DNA of 64,000 bases from Pseudomonas plecoglossicida NBRC 103162 = DSM 15088 (GTDB lineage: Bacteria; Pseudomonadota; Gammaproteobacteria; Pseudomonadales; Pseudomonadaceae). The notes beneath the pieces are model-generated. The model made no database searches. It was given only the letters and a program-made list of their open reading frames with translations, and had not been told where the DNA came from. This document shows positions 56,248 through 64,000 of this stretch, piece after piece. The position numbers were made by a program, and so were the translations under genes. Positions within the stretch are counted from its first letter, which is position 1, and each line of letters opens with the position of its first letter. The DNA lies in contig NZ_BBIV01000005.1 of assembly GCF_000730665.1 (NCBI RefSeq), positions 1 through 64,000 on the forward strand, in the 5' to 3' direction.

Positions 56248-56870
56248 TACAGAACCCCCAGCAGGTAGACGACGGTGAATACGCAGATCCAGACCACGTC
56301 CAGGAAGTGCCAGAACAGGCTCAGGCAGCTCATGCGGGTCTTGGCGGTCGGCGTGATGCCGTGCTTGTTGATCTGGAACATCATGATCGCCATCCAGATC
56401 AGGCCGGCGGTCACGTGCAGGCCGTGGGTGCCTACCAGGGCGAAGAAGCCCGACAGGAAGCCACTGCGCTGAGGGCCGAAGCCCTCACCGATCAGGTGAT
56501 GGAATTCATAGATTTCCATCGCGATGAAGCCAGCACCGAACAGGAAGGTCACAGCCAACCAGCCCAGTACGCCTGCTTTCTTGCCAGCGAACATCTTCAG
56601 CATGGCGAAGCCGAAGGTGATCGAGGACAGCAGCAGGAACGCGGTTTCAACCAGCACGAAGTCGAGCTGGAAGATGTCGTGACCCGACGGGCCGCCGGCA
56701 AAACTGCCGGACAGCACCGCGTAGGTGGCGAAGAGCGACGCAAACAGGATGCAGTCGGTCATCAGGTACAGCCAGAAACCGAGTACGGTCATCTGGCCCG
56801 AGTCGTGGTGGTGGTCGTCATGCCCATGGTCGTGACCATGAGCAGCACCGTGCATTACTTGACTGGACAT
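56247..56870 (-). CDS. cyoC: Cytochrome o ubiquinol oxidase subunit III
   Basis: Haem-copper oxidase subunit III of 207 residues with five membrane segments. The N-terminal part is rich in histidine ([19 protein letters not shown]), an unusual metal-binding looking tail, before the family stretch [20 protein letters not shown]. The motif [16 protein letters not shown] is near residues 149-164. It starts three bases past the cyoB stop. Confidence 0.96.
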   Translation of the reverse strand: MSSQVMHGAAHGHDHGHDDHHHDSGQMTVLGFWLYLMTDCILFASLFATYAVLSGSFAGGPSGHDIFQLDFVLVETAFLLLSSITFGFAMLKMFAGKKAGVLGWLAVTFLFGAGFIAMEIYEFHHLIGEGFGPQRSGFLSGFFALVGTHGLHVTAGLIWMAIMMFQINKHGITPTAKTRMSCLSLFWHFLDVVWICVFTVVYLLGVL

Positions 56871-56873
56871 TGA

Positions 56874-58892
56874 TTACACCCGCTCAAACGATTCGACACG
56901 TGCGCCGGCAGGCAGAGCACCTGCTTTGGCCAGCGCTTTCATGCGCTCGCCTTCGATGCGCGCCACTTCTTCGGCCGGAACCATGTAGCCCTGGTCGTCA
57001 CGCGCAGCGTGGCGAACGAAGACAGCGATGGTTGCAACCAAGCTTGCACCAACCAGCCACCAGATGTGCCAGATGAAGGCAAAGCCGAAGACGGTCAGGA
57101 ACAGGCCCATGAACAAACCGGTAGAGGTGTTGCTCGGCATGTGGATGGCGTCGAACTTCTTCGCTGGCTTGTAGGCGTTGCCGGTTTCCTTGGTTTCGTG
57201 CCAGGCGTCCAGGCCAACCTGCTCAGGCATGTGAGCGAAGTTGTAGAACGGAGGTGGCGACGAAGTCGACCATTCCAGGGTACGACCGCCCCATGGGTCG
57301 CCGGTCACGTCCAGGTTCTGGTTGCGGTCGCGGACCGAAACGTAGAGCTGGATCAGCTGGCAAGCGATACCGAACAGGATCAGCACGGCGCCGACGACGG
57401 CAACGTACAGGTAGGGTTCCCACAGTGGGTTGTCGGAGTGGTTCAGACGACGGGTCATGCCCATGAAGCCCAGGGCGTACAGCGGCATGAACGCAACGTA
57501 GAAGCCCGAGATCCAGAACCAGAAGGCAGCTTTGCCCCACTTCTCGTTCAGGGTGAAGCCGAAGGCTTTCGGGAACCAGTAGGCGAAGCCGGCGATGTAG
57601 CCGAATACCGCACCACCGATGATCACGTTGTGGAAGTGAGCGATCACGAACAGGCTGTTATGCAGGACGAAGTCAGCACCTGGAACAGCCAGCAGAACGC
57701 CAGTCATGCCACCGATGGAGAAGGTGATCATGAAGCCCAGGGTCCAGAGCATTGGCGCGGTGAAGCGCACGCGGCCCTGATACATGGTGAACAGCCAGTT
57801 GAACAGCTTCACACCGGTCGGAATGGAGATCAGCATCGTCGCCAGGCCGAAGAAGGTGTTGACGCTGGCGCCGGCACCCATGGTGAAGAAGTGGTGCAGC
57901 CATACGGCGAAGCCCAGAACGGCGATGGCGCCCGATGCGTAGATCATCGAGTGGTGGCCGAACAGACGCTTGCCGGAGAAGGTGGAAGTGACTTCCGAGA
58001 ACACGCCGAAGGCCGGCAGGATCAGGATGTAGACCTCAGGGTGACCCCACGCCCAGAACAGGTTGACGTACATCATCGGGTTCCCACCAAGCTCGTTGGT
58101 GAAGATGTGGAAGTCCAGATAACGGTCAACAGTCAGCAGTGCGAGTGCAGCGGTCAGGATCGGGAACGAAGCGACGATCAGCACGTTGGCCCAGGTGCAG
58201 GTCCAGGTGAAGATCGGCATGTCCATCAGTTTCATGCCAGGTGCGCGCATCTTCATCACGGTGACGAGGAAGTTCACGCCGGTAAGCGTCGTACCCAATC
58301 CGGATAGCTGTAGCGCCCAGATGTAATAGTCGACACCCACCCCAGGGCTGTACTGGATACCCGCGAGCGGCGGATAGGCAACCCAACCGGTCTTGGCGAA
58401 TTCGCCGACGCCCAGGGAGATGTTGACCAGCAGCACGCCTGCCAGCAGCAGGTAGAAGCTCAGGGAGTTCAGGAACGGGAAGGCAACGTCACGTGCACCG
58501 ATCTGCAGAGGAACCGCGAGGTTCATCAGGCCGGTGAAGAACGGCATCGCCATGAAGATGATCATGATCACACCGTGAGCGGTGAAGATCTGGTCATAGT
58601 GTTCAGGCGGCAGGTAGCCTTCGGAGCCGCCGGTAGCAGCAGCCAGCTGTGTACGCATCATGATGGCGTCGGCAAAGCCGCGCAGCAGCATGACCATCGC
58701 GACGATGATGTACATCACCCCGATTTTCTTGTGGTCGACCGTGGTCAGCCACTCGGTCCACAAGTAGGTCCACTTGCGGAAATAGGTGATCAGACCGACG
58801 ACAGCGATACCGCCGAGCGCGATCATGGCAAGCGTCACCATGACTATCGGCTCGTGATAGGGTATCGCCTCCAGGCTTAGTTTACCGAACAT
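56874..58892 (-). CDS. cyoB: Cytochrome o ubiquinol oxidase subunit I
   Basis: Catalytic haem-copper subunit of 672 residues with about 15 membrane segments. It carries the low-spin haem ligand ([16 protein letters not shown]), the copper-site motif WGHPEVYIL, the HH pair in LHHFFTMGA, and the haem o3 region [13 protein letters not shown]. It reduces oxygen to water with ubiquinol and pumps protons. It begins three bases past the cyoA stop; length equals the E. coli family. Confidence 0.98.
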   Translation of the reverse strand: MFGKLSLEAIPYHEPIVMVTLAMIALGGIAVVGLITYFRKWTYLWTEWLTTVDHKKIGVMYIIVAMVMLLRGFADAIMMRTQLAAATGGSEGYLPPEHYDQIFTAHGVIMIIFMAMPFFTGLMNLAVPLQIGARDVAFPFLNSLSFYLLLAGVLLVNISLGVGEFAKTGWVAYPPLAGIQYSPGVGVDYYIWALQLSGLGTTLTGVNFLVTVMKMRAPGMKLMDMPIFTWTCTWANVLIVASFPILTAALALLTVDRYLDFHIFTNELGGNPMMYVNLFWAWGHPEVYILILPAFGVFSEVTSTFSGKRLFGHHSMIYASGAIAVLGFAVWLHHFFTMGAGASVNTFFGLATMLISIPTGVKLFNWLFTMYQGRVRFTAPMLWTLGFMITFSIGGMTGVLLAVPGADFVLHNSLFVIAHFHNVIIGGAVFGYIAGFAYWFPKAFGFTLNEKWGKAAFWFWISGFYVAFMPLYALGFMGMTRRLNHSDNPLWEPYLYVAVVGAVLILFGIACQLIQLYVSVRDRNQNLDVTGDPWGGRTLEWSTSSPPPFYNFAHMPEQVGLDAWHETKETGNAYKPAKKFDAIHMPSNTSTGLFMGLFLTVFGFAFIWHIWWLVGASLVATIAVFVRHAARDDQGYMVPAEEVARIEGERMKALAKAGALPAGARVESFERV

Positions 58893-58895
58893 CTC

Positions 58896-59840
58896 TTACT
58901 CCTCTGCACCGGCAGCTGGTTGCATACTCGATTCCACACCCTTGGTTGTGGCCAGATCTTTGCTGCCTGCTTCTTCGTGGCTCGGACGACCGCGGTTCAT
59001 GCCTTCGTACTTGTCGACGATCAGCTGGAACTGGTCAGGCGAGGCCTCGCTATACAGCGCGACTGGGTTGTATTCGCTAGGTTTGGCCAGAGCGTCGTAC
59101 TCTGCCTTGTCCAGCTTCTTCGGCGACTGCTTGACCTCGGCGACCCACTTGTCGAAGTCTTCCTGGGAAGTTGCAGTAGCCTTGAATTTCATGCCGGTGA
59201 AGCCAGCGCCGCTGTAGTTGGCGCTGATACCGTCGAACTCGCCGTTCTCGTTGGCGATCAGGTGCAGCTTGGTGGTCATGCCGGCCATGGCGTAGATCTG
59301 GCCGCCCAGGCCCGGGATGAAGAACGAGTTCATCACGGCGTCGGAGGTGACGCGGAAGTTGACCGGGGTGTTAGCCGGGAAGACGATCTTGTTGACCGTG
59401 GCGATGCCCTGCTCCGGGTAGATGAACAGCCATTTCCAGTCCAGCGCGACCACGTCGATCTGCACCGGCTTCACATCGGAATCCAGTGGACGGTACGGGT
59501 CCAGCTTGTGGGTGGATTTGTAGGTGACGTAACCCAGAGCGATGATGATGATGATCGGGATGATCCACACCGCGGCCTCGATCTTGGTCGAGTGCGACCA
59601 GTCGGGGGTGTAGGTGGCAGCCTTGTTGGAAGCACGGTACTTCCAGGCGAACGCCACGGTCATGATGATGACCGGAATCACCACCAGCAGCATCAGGCCG
59701 GTAGCGATGAGGATGAGGTTCTTTTGCTCAATGCCGACCTGACCTTTCGGGTCGAGCAGGGTCCAGTTGCACCCACTGAGTAAAAGCATGCCTAAAAAGG
59801 GCAATATGCCAAACAGTCTGGGGTAACGCTTTTTACTCAT
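58896..59840 (-). CDS. cyoA: Cytochrome o ubiquinol oxidase subunit II
   Basis: Lipoprotein subunit of 314 residues. The signal ends in LLLSGC (lipid cysteine C25), followed by two membrane segments (about 43-65 and 88-107) and a periplasmic cupredoxin fold without the CuA ligands, as is normal for quinol oxidases ([20 protein letters not shown]). The C-terminal tail is rich in acidic residues and alanine. GAGG lies before ATG 59840. It heads the operon. Confidence 0.97.
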   Translation of the reverse strand: MSKKRYPRLFGILPFLGMLLLSGCNWTLLDPKGQVGIEQKNLILIATGLMLLVVIPVIIMTVAFAWKYRASNKAATYTPDWSHSTKIEAAVWIIPIIIIIALGYVTYKSTHKLDPYRPLDSDVKPVQIDVVALDWKWLFIYPEQGIATVNKIVFPANTPVNFRVTSDAVMNSFFIPGLGGQIYAMAGMTTKLHLIANENGEFDGISANYSGAGFTGMKFKATATSQEDFDKWVAEVKQSPKKLDKAEYDALAKPSEYNPVALYSEASPDQFQLIVDKYEGMNRGRPSHEEAGSKDLATTKGVESSMQPAAGAEE

Positions 59841-60398
59841 CTCACGACCTCTAGATCAGCTTGCTTCAATGCAATTTGTGTTTTGGTGGCCAACACTTCG
59901 TCCTGCCAAGTGAGGCAATTCACGCCCGTACTCGCTCCTGCCGTAGATCCGACTGCAGGATCTGGCGTCAAGCGAGATAGCGGTGCTTATGGTTTCGTAG
60001 GCAACAGGCCTGTACTTCAGACCAAGTCCATTTGGTGCGGGAAAACGCGGAGGGGGGTCCGCCCGGTATCGCCGCTGGGCGAAACTTGACGAAGTCAGCA
60101 AAAGGGAGCGCTGAGGCTTCCTTCAATCCTGCGACTTGCAAGCAGTGCCGAACGGAAATTGGGGGCGATTGTAGTGAGGTCGCCAACCCTTGACTATGAC
60201 TTATTGAGCAACAGTCTTTTACGGAATCCGCAACAATGCAGGCCGGAAATTCAACTTCGCGACAGTTTGTCGCACCCCGCTTGATAGCCCTCAAGCCCGC
60301 GCTGCGCAAGGCTTGGTGATTGATCTGGATCAAGCGGGAGTGGAATTTTCCCTCTTCTCTGTGGGTGCAAAAGACCTCACTGAAATCGGGACTAATGT
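59841..60398 (-). other. Long leader and control region upstream of cyoA
   Basis: No supported gene in 558 bases. On the minus strand TAGTCA (60196-60191) and TACAAT (60173-60168), 17 bases apart, form a likely promoter, giving a leader of about 320 bases. A GC-rich stretch around 60040-60070 could form hairpins. An ANR-type box stands further up at 60320-60333. No other repeat was seen. Confidence 0.45.
60320..60333. promoter_or_regulatory. Perfect FNR/ANR box
   Basis: TTGATCTGGATCAA matches TTGAT-N4-ATCAA exactly. It lies between dsbB and cyoA, 480 bases before the cyoA start and about 150 bases upstream of the likely promoter. Confidence 0.72.
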
Positions 60399-60905
60399 CT
60401 AACGCTGGCGCCGGTTGCGGTAGATGCAGAGCGGTACCAGGATGGCCGTCAGGACGAATGCCAGCAGCGCCCATTGCGCCAGCGACAAACCAAGGATCGG
60501 CGGGTATGGCGTGCTGCAGAAACCATCCACCTGGAACGCCAGGGGCCACAGCTTGGCCAGCGGCAGGTCGTCGACGATCGGCTGGAGGGTATCGATGCCG
60601 CAGCTGACCATGGGGTTGGCGAGTATATACACATGGTTGCCGGCCGCAATGATTCCGCCAATGGCGCTGAGCACGACCAGGCACTCGAAGAAGGTCAGGC
60701 TGCGCCGGCCAGGCATCGCCGCGGCAATGAATGCGAAGATCGCGATGAACAGCAGGGCATAGCGCTGCAGGATGCACAGTGGGCATGGCGCTTCGCCCAA
60801 CACGACCTGCATGTACAGCGCGCCGCCGATCATGGACAGGCAGATCAGCCCCAGCAGCACCAGATAGCGCCGTTCACGATTCAGGCGCGATGTCAGTTCG
60901 TTCAT
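60399..60905 (-). CDS. dsbB: Disulfide bond formation protein DsbB
   Basis: Inner-membrane quinone reductase of 168 residues that reoxidises DsbA. Four membrane segments and both redox pairs are present: C41-C44 (EAPCPLCILQRYA) and C102/C130 (MVSCGIDT, DGFCSTPYP). The arginine of LQRY contacts quinone. It runs in the same direction as cyo, 558 bases away. Its upstream gap of 335 bases to hmp is described separately. Confidence 0.95.
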   Translation of the reverse strand: MNELTSRLNRERRYLVLLGLICLSMIGGALYMQVVLGEAPCPLCILQRYALLFIAIFAFIAAAMPGRRSLTFFECLVVLSAIGGIIAAGNHVYILANPMVSCGIDTLQPIVDDLPLAKLWPLAFQVDGFCSTPYPPILGLSLAQWALLAFVLTAILVPLCIYRNRRQR

Positions 60906-61140
60906 TGCCGATTCCTTCGATGGATAGAGGGCAGCGTGATGTGCCTGCCAGGCGCAAGTCTACACGCAGGCAGGGCCTTGTTGCGTGTCGAGCAAGCGAG
61001 CTATCCGGAGTGGGCTTCAGACCGGCTGCGGCGACGTCGGTTCAACGTCTGCCGGCTAAAAGCGACTTCCCGGGGGCCGCGCAGGAGCAAGCCCCTCGAC
61101 ACCCGGGAGTGAAGGATACAGTGATTAAAGGAGGATTAAA

Positions 61141-61179
61141 GTGAAGGGTGGCCGTTGCGTTTTATATTTCCTTATATAG
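61141..61179 (+). CDS. Possible 12-residue peptide with strong ribosome binding site
   Basis: GTG 61141 opens VKGGRCVLYFLI and stops at TAG 61177. AAAGGAGG lies five bases upstream, far better than the chance level in this gap. No family is known and no promoter is evident on the plus strand, so it may be a leader peptide, a small membrane peptide or an accident. Confidence 0.2.
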   Translation: MKGGRCVLYFLI

Positions 61180-61193
61180 AGGAAGCCAGTACC

Positions 61194-61225
61194 GGCCCTG
61201 TCGCCGGCAAGCCGGCGATAGGGCC
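61194..61225. repeat. REP palindrome, single hairpin
   Basis: GGCCCTGTCGCCGGC, AA, GCCGGCGATAGGGCC: 14 of 15 bases pair. It lies just after hmp and resembles 16426-16457. Confidence 0.9.
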
Positions 61226-61240
61226 AGCCCAGTCAGCACA

Positions 61241-62419
61241 TCACTCCAGGGCAGCCGCCGGCCCGAAGAACTCATAACGGCTTTGCGCCTCAGGCACACC
61301 CAGCCCCTTCAGTTGCCGCTTGATCACCGCCATGAACCCTTTGGGCCCAAGGAAGTAGGCATCCACATCCCGCTCACGCGGCAACCACTCGGCCAGCAGC
61401 GCCTCATTCAGCAAGCCCACGGCATCGGCCCCCTGCGAACCTTCCTGCTCGGCATAGCAATAGAAGCGCTTGAGCTGCGGATGGCGCTCGGCCAAGCCAT
61501 CAATCCAGTCACGGAACGCATGCACCGAGCCATTGCGCGCACAGTGGATGAAATGCACCGCACGCTCGGTCTTCAGCGCAGCCTCGAGCATGGGCAGGGT
61601 CGGGGTGATGCCCACGCCGCCACTGATCAGCACCAGCGGCTTGTCGCTGGCGGCCAGGGTGAAATCACCGGCCGGCGGGAACAGCTGCAGGGTTTGGCCG
61701 ACCGCCAGTTGCTCATGCAGGAAATTGGAGACCTTGCCGCCCTCCTCCCGCTTGACGCTGATGCGATACTGCTCGCCATCGCACAAGGCCGACAGCGAAT
61801 AGTTGCGGCGCTGCTCGGCACCGTCGATGAACAGCTGCAAGCCGATGTACTGGCCAGGCTCGGCCTTGAGCACCGGCTTGCCATCGACCGGGGCGAAATA
61901 GAAGGAAACGATCTCGCTGCTTTCCTGCTCACGGCGTACCAGGCGGAACTCACGGGTACCGCGCCAGCCACCGGCAGCCTCTTCCTTCTGTTTATAGAGG
62001 CCTTCCTCGGCACCGATCAGGATATCGGCCAACTGGCCATAGGCAGCGGCCCAGGCAGCGATGACTTCCGGGGTGGCGATTTCCTTGCCAAGCACTTCCT
62101 CGATGGCGCGCAGCAGGCAGCTACCGACGATCGGGTAGTGCTCCGGGAGGATCTGCAAGGCCACATGCTTGTTGATGATCTGGCCGACCAGGCCGCCCAA
62201 CTGCTCCAGTTGGTCGATGTGCCGGGCATACATCAGCACACCGTTGGCCAAGGCGCGCGGTTGGTCGCCGCTGGCCTGGTGGGCCTGGTTGAACAGGGGA
62301 CGAACCTCCGGGTACTCGCTGAGCATCATCTTGTAGAAATGGGTGGTCAGCGCTTCGCCGCCGGTTTCCAGCAGGGGCACGGTAGCTTTGATGATTGCAC
62401 GTTGTTCGGCATTGAGCAT
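61241..62419 (-). CDS. hmp: Flavohemoglobin (nitric oxide dioxygenase)
   Basis: Converts nitric oxide and oxygen to nitrate with NAD(P)H, cytosolic, 392 residues. The globin domain (1-140) has Y29 (THFYKMM) and the proximal H85 (INKHVALQ), at the same positions as in E. coli. The FAD domain (about 150-255) carries RRNYSLS and the NAD domain (260-390) ISGGVGITPTLPML. ATG 62419 is chosen with CAGGAG before it; the frame is open 21 codons further. It is divergent from norR, which should activate it (called fhp/fhpR in P. aeruginosa). Confidence 0.97.
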   Translation of the reverse strand: MLNAEQRAIIKATVPLLETGGEALTTHFYKMMLSEYPEVRPLFNQAHQASGDQPRALANGVLMYARHIDQLEQLGGLVGQIINKHVALQILPEHYPIVGSCLLRAIEEVLGKEIATPEVIAAWAAAYGQLADILIGAEEGLYKQKEEAAGGWRGTREFRLVRREQESSEIVSFYFAPVDGKPVLKAEPGQYIGLQLFIDGAEQRRNYSLSALCDGEQYRISVKREEGGKVSNFLHEQLAVGQTLQLFPPAGDFTLAASDKPLVLISGGVGITPTLPMLEAALKTERAVHFIHCARNGSVHAFRDWIDGLAERHPQLKRFYCYAEQEGSQGADAVGLLNEALLAEWLPRERDVDAYFLGPKGFMAVIKRQLKGLGVPEAQSRYEFFGPAAALE

Positions 62420-62465
62420 TGCAACGACTCCTGAGCCTGAGGCTTGAATGGTTTGCTTCAGGTGC

Positions 62466-62481
62466 TTCAGCAATCGTGCCA
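62466..62481 (-). promoter_or_regulatory. hmp: Candidate sigma-54 promoter for hmp
   Basis: On the minus strand a perfect -24 box TGGCAC (62481-62476) is followed after five bases by CTGAA (62470-62466), where the consensus is TTGCA; the C of GC is A. The distance to ATG (about 47 bases) and to the NorR-type sites suits a sigma-54 promoter. Confidence 0.45.
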
Positions 62482-62522
62482 ACTTTTTCGGCCCGTAAAA
62501 TCAGGGGTTTGACGGGGATCAT

Positions 62523-62559
62523 GTCAAAACGACCAACGCCGGCGTATAGTCATATCGAC
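62523..62559. promoter_or_regulatory. Two NorR-type sites (GT-N7-AC)
   Basis: GTCAAAACGAC at 62523-62533 and GTCATATCGAC at 62549-62559 each fit the NorR pattern GT-N7-AC and are near copies of each other. They lie between hmp and norR, 42-78 bases upstream of the hmp -24 box. Confidence 0.6.
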
Positions 62560-62573
62560 CAACAGGAGTCTTT

Positions 62574-64000
62574 ATGACCGCAAAGCCCTTGCTCACCGCC
62601 CTGCTCCCCCTGGTCAGCGACCTGTCCTGCGACCTGCCCGATCAGGAGCGCTACCGGCGTCTGCTCCAGGCCATGCGCGGCCTGCTGCCTTGCGACGCTG
62701 CCGCGCTGCTGCGCCTGGACGGCGAATGGCTGGTGCCCCTGGCCGTCGATGGCCTGTCTGCCGACACCCTGGGCCGGCGCTTCAAGGTCAGCGAGCACCC
62801 CCGCTTCCAGATTCTCCTCAGCCGCGCCGAACCGACCCGTTTCGCCAGCGACTCCGACCTGCCCGACCCTTACGACGGCCTGGTCAACGCCCACGACGCT
62901 GCCCTTGAAGTGCATGACTGCATGGGTTGCCCGTTGATGGTCGATGAACGCCCCTGGGGCCTGGTGACCCTCGACGCCCTCACCCCCGGCCAGTTCCAGA
63001 GCCTGGAGCTGGACGCCCTGCAAGCCTTCGCCAGCCTGGCGGCCGCCACCGTGACCGTGGCCGAGCGCATCGAACACCTGGCCCTGCGCGCCGAGGACGA
63101 ACACTACCGCGCCGAGATCTATCGCCAGGCCAGCGGCCAGGACCGGGAGCTGATCGGCCAGAGCAAGGCACACAAACAACTGGTGGAAGAAATCCGCCTG
63201 GTCGGCGGCAGCGACCTGACCGTGCTGATCACCGGCGAAACCGGCGTGGGCAAGGAACTGGTCGCCCAAGCCCTGCATCAGGCCAGCAGCCGCGCCGACA
63301 AGCCGCTGATCAGCCTCAACTGCGCCGCCTTGCCCGACACCCTGGTGGAGAGCGAATTGTTCGGCCATGTGCGCGGCGCCTTCACCGGCGCCCACGGCGA
63401 ACGCCGGGGCAAGTTCGAGCTGGCCAACGGCGGCACGCTGTTTCTCGATGAAGTCGGAGAACTGCCGCTGACCGTGCAGGCCAAGCTGCTGCGGGTGCTG
63501 CAGAGCGGGCAGCTGCAGCGCCTGGGCTCGGACCGCGAGCACCGGGTCGACGTGCGCCTGATCGCCGCCACCAACCGCGACCTGGCCGCCGAAGTGCGCA
63601 ACGGCAACTACCGCGCCGACTTCTACCACCGCTTGAGCGTCTACCCGCTGCAGGTGCCGCCGCTTCGCGAACGTGGGCGCGATGTGCTGCTATTGGCCGG
63701 TTACTTCCTCGAACAGAACCGATCGCGCCTGGGCCTCAACAGCCTGCGCCTGAGCAGCGAAGCTCAGGCCGCACTGCTGGCCTACGACTGGCCCGGCAAT
63801 GTGCGCGAACTGGAACACCTGATCGGCCGTTCGGCGCTCAAAGCCATGGGCCAGCATCCACAGCGGCCACGCATCCTCACCCTGGAGGCCAGCGACCTTG
63901 ACGTACGCGCCGTCTCCGCCACGCCTGCGCAACCCGCCCCAGCCCCGGCCCCGGCAACTTCACTGCCTGACGGCCGCCTGCGCGAAGCGCTCGACAGCTA
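62574..64000 (+). CDS. norR: Nitric oxide-responsive transcription activator NorR (partial, cut by window end)
   Basis: Sigma-54 activator; 475 codons are present and the C-terminal Fis-type helix-turn-helix lies beyond 64000. ATG 62574 follows CAGGAG. Residues 1-170 form a GAF domain; H114, C116 and D134 have the spacing of the E. coli NorR iron ligands as I recall. The AAA+ domain (about 190-430) has Walker A GETGVGKE at 221-228, the sigma-54 loop GAFTGA at 268-273 and [10 protein letters not shown] proline/alanine linker follows (about 455-470). Divergent hmp is the evident target. Confidence 0.95.
   Translation, partial: MTAKPLLTALLPLVSDLSCDLPDQERYRRLLQAMRGLLPCDAAALLRLDGEWLVPLAVDGLSADTLGRRFKVSEHPRFQILLSRAEPTRFASDSDLPDPYDGLVNAHDAALEVHDCMGCPLMVDERPWGLVTLDALTPGQFQSLELDALQAFASLAAATVTVAERIEHLALRAEDEHYRAEIYRQASGQDRELIGQSKAHKQLVEEIRLVGGSDLTVLITGETGVGKELVAQALHQASSRADKPLISLNCAALPDTLVESELFGHVRGAFTGAHGERRGKFELANGGTLFLDEVGELPLTVQAKLLRVLQSGQLQRLGSDREHRVDVRLIAATNRDLAAEVRNGNYRADFYHRLSVYPLQVPPLRERGRDVLLLAGYFLEQNRSRLGLNSLRLSSEAQAALLAYDWPGNVRELEHLIGRSALKAMGQHPQRPRILTLEASDLDVRAVSATPAQPAPAPAPATSLPDGRLREALDS

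Larger units (their letters stand above)
60906..61240. other. Gap between dsbB and hmp
   Basis: This 335-base stretch has no firm gene. It contains the inverted repeat TGCCTGC (near 60940) / GCAGGCA (near 60967), and a very good Shine-Dalgarno AAAGGAGG (61128-61135) before a 12-codon frame at 61141-61179. The REP hairpin at 61194-61225 ends it. Confidence 0.4.

Noticed and set aside
60779..61144. 121-residue plus-strand frame
   Set aside because: Its first third is antisense to dsbB and the rest lacks protein-like composition.

Overview
The window looks like about 64 kb of chromosome from a fluorescent pseudomonad of the Pseudomonas putida group. The signs are GC-rich coding sequence, many 35-base P. 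putida type REP palindromes, a FecIRA-type iron system, an isc operon with IscR, a cyoABCDE operon, and a gene order that as far as I recall follows the P. putida KT2440 chromosome (inverted) and partly P. aeruginosa (speC, Sel1 protein, piuC, piuA, PepSY flavoreductase). No rRNA, CRISPR array, prophage or insertion sequence was seen. Almost everything is conserved core genome. The one clear small accessory piece is a toxin-antitoxin pair at 43.99-44.61 kb.

Layout. 0-3.9 kb: osmoprotectant (glycine betaine/choline type) ABC transporter operon behind a hairpin-rich leader. 4.0-8.0 kb: fecI-fecR-fecA, ferric citrate type signalling and uptake. 8.5-9.7 kb: ornithine decarboxylase speC. 9.8-16.4 kb: second iron cluster with a Sel1 protein and piuC transcribed divergently from piuA, then a large PepSY/flavodoxin/FNR membrane reductase; two Fur-box-like sites lie in the divergent gap. 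16.5-18.4 kb: aminotransferase plus omega-amidase, probably methionine salvage. 18.5-27.3 kb (minus): rlmN-pilF-rodZ-ispG-hisS-yfgM-bamB-der. 27.3-33.4 kb (minus): iscR-iscS-iscU-iscA-hscB-hscA-fdx-iscX, then ndk. 33.5-36.1 kb: trmJ-cysE (minus) and suhB (plus). 36.2-42.3 kb (minus): queA-tgt-yajC-secD-secF and a glycine-zipper protein. 42.4 kb: tRNA-Leu(CAA).

42.7-51.2 kb is the mixed part: a trypsin-like lipoprotein, a GNAT enzyme, a HigB/RelE-type toxin with its antitoxin, a bestrophin-like channel, a phosphonate-type ABC transporter (phnD-phnC-phnE-phnE) without catabolic genes, and selD-selU for selenophosphate and 2-selenouridine in tRNA. 51.3-54.7 kb: LprI-like protein, small membrane protein, acetyltransferase, YkgJ-type protein, and the alanine transaminase alaC. 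55.0-60.9 kb (minus): cyoABCDE and dsbB, with a perfect FNR/ANR box between them. 61.2-64.0 kb: flavohemoglobin hmp divergent from norR, which runs off the right edge; the gap between them holds NorR-type sites and a sigma-54-like promoter.

Most regulatory calls are pattern matches by eye and should be treated as candidates. The most interesting unexplained signals are the structured leader at about 210-420, the 20-base perfect palindrome over the toxin-antitoxin promoter, the ndk promoter lying inside the isc terminator, the remote ANR box upstream of cyoA, and a 38-base REP variant found identically 55 kb apart.
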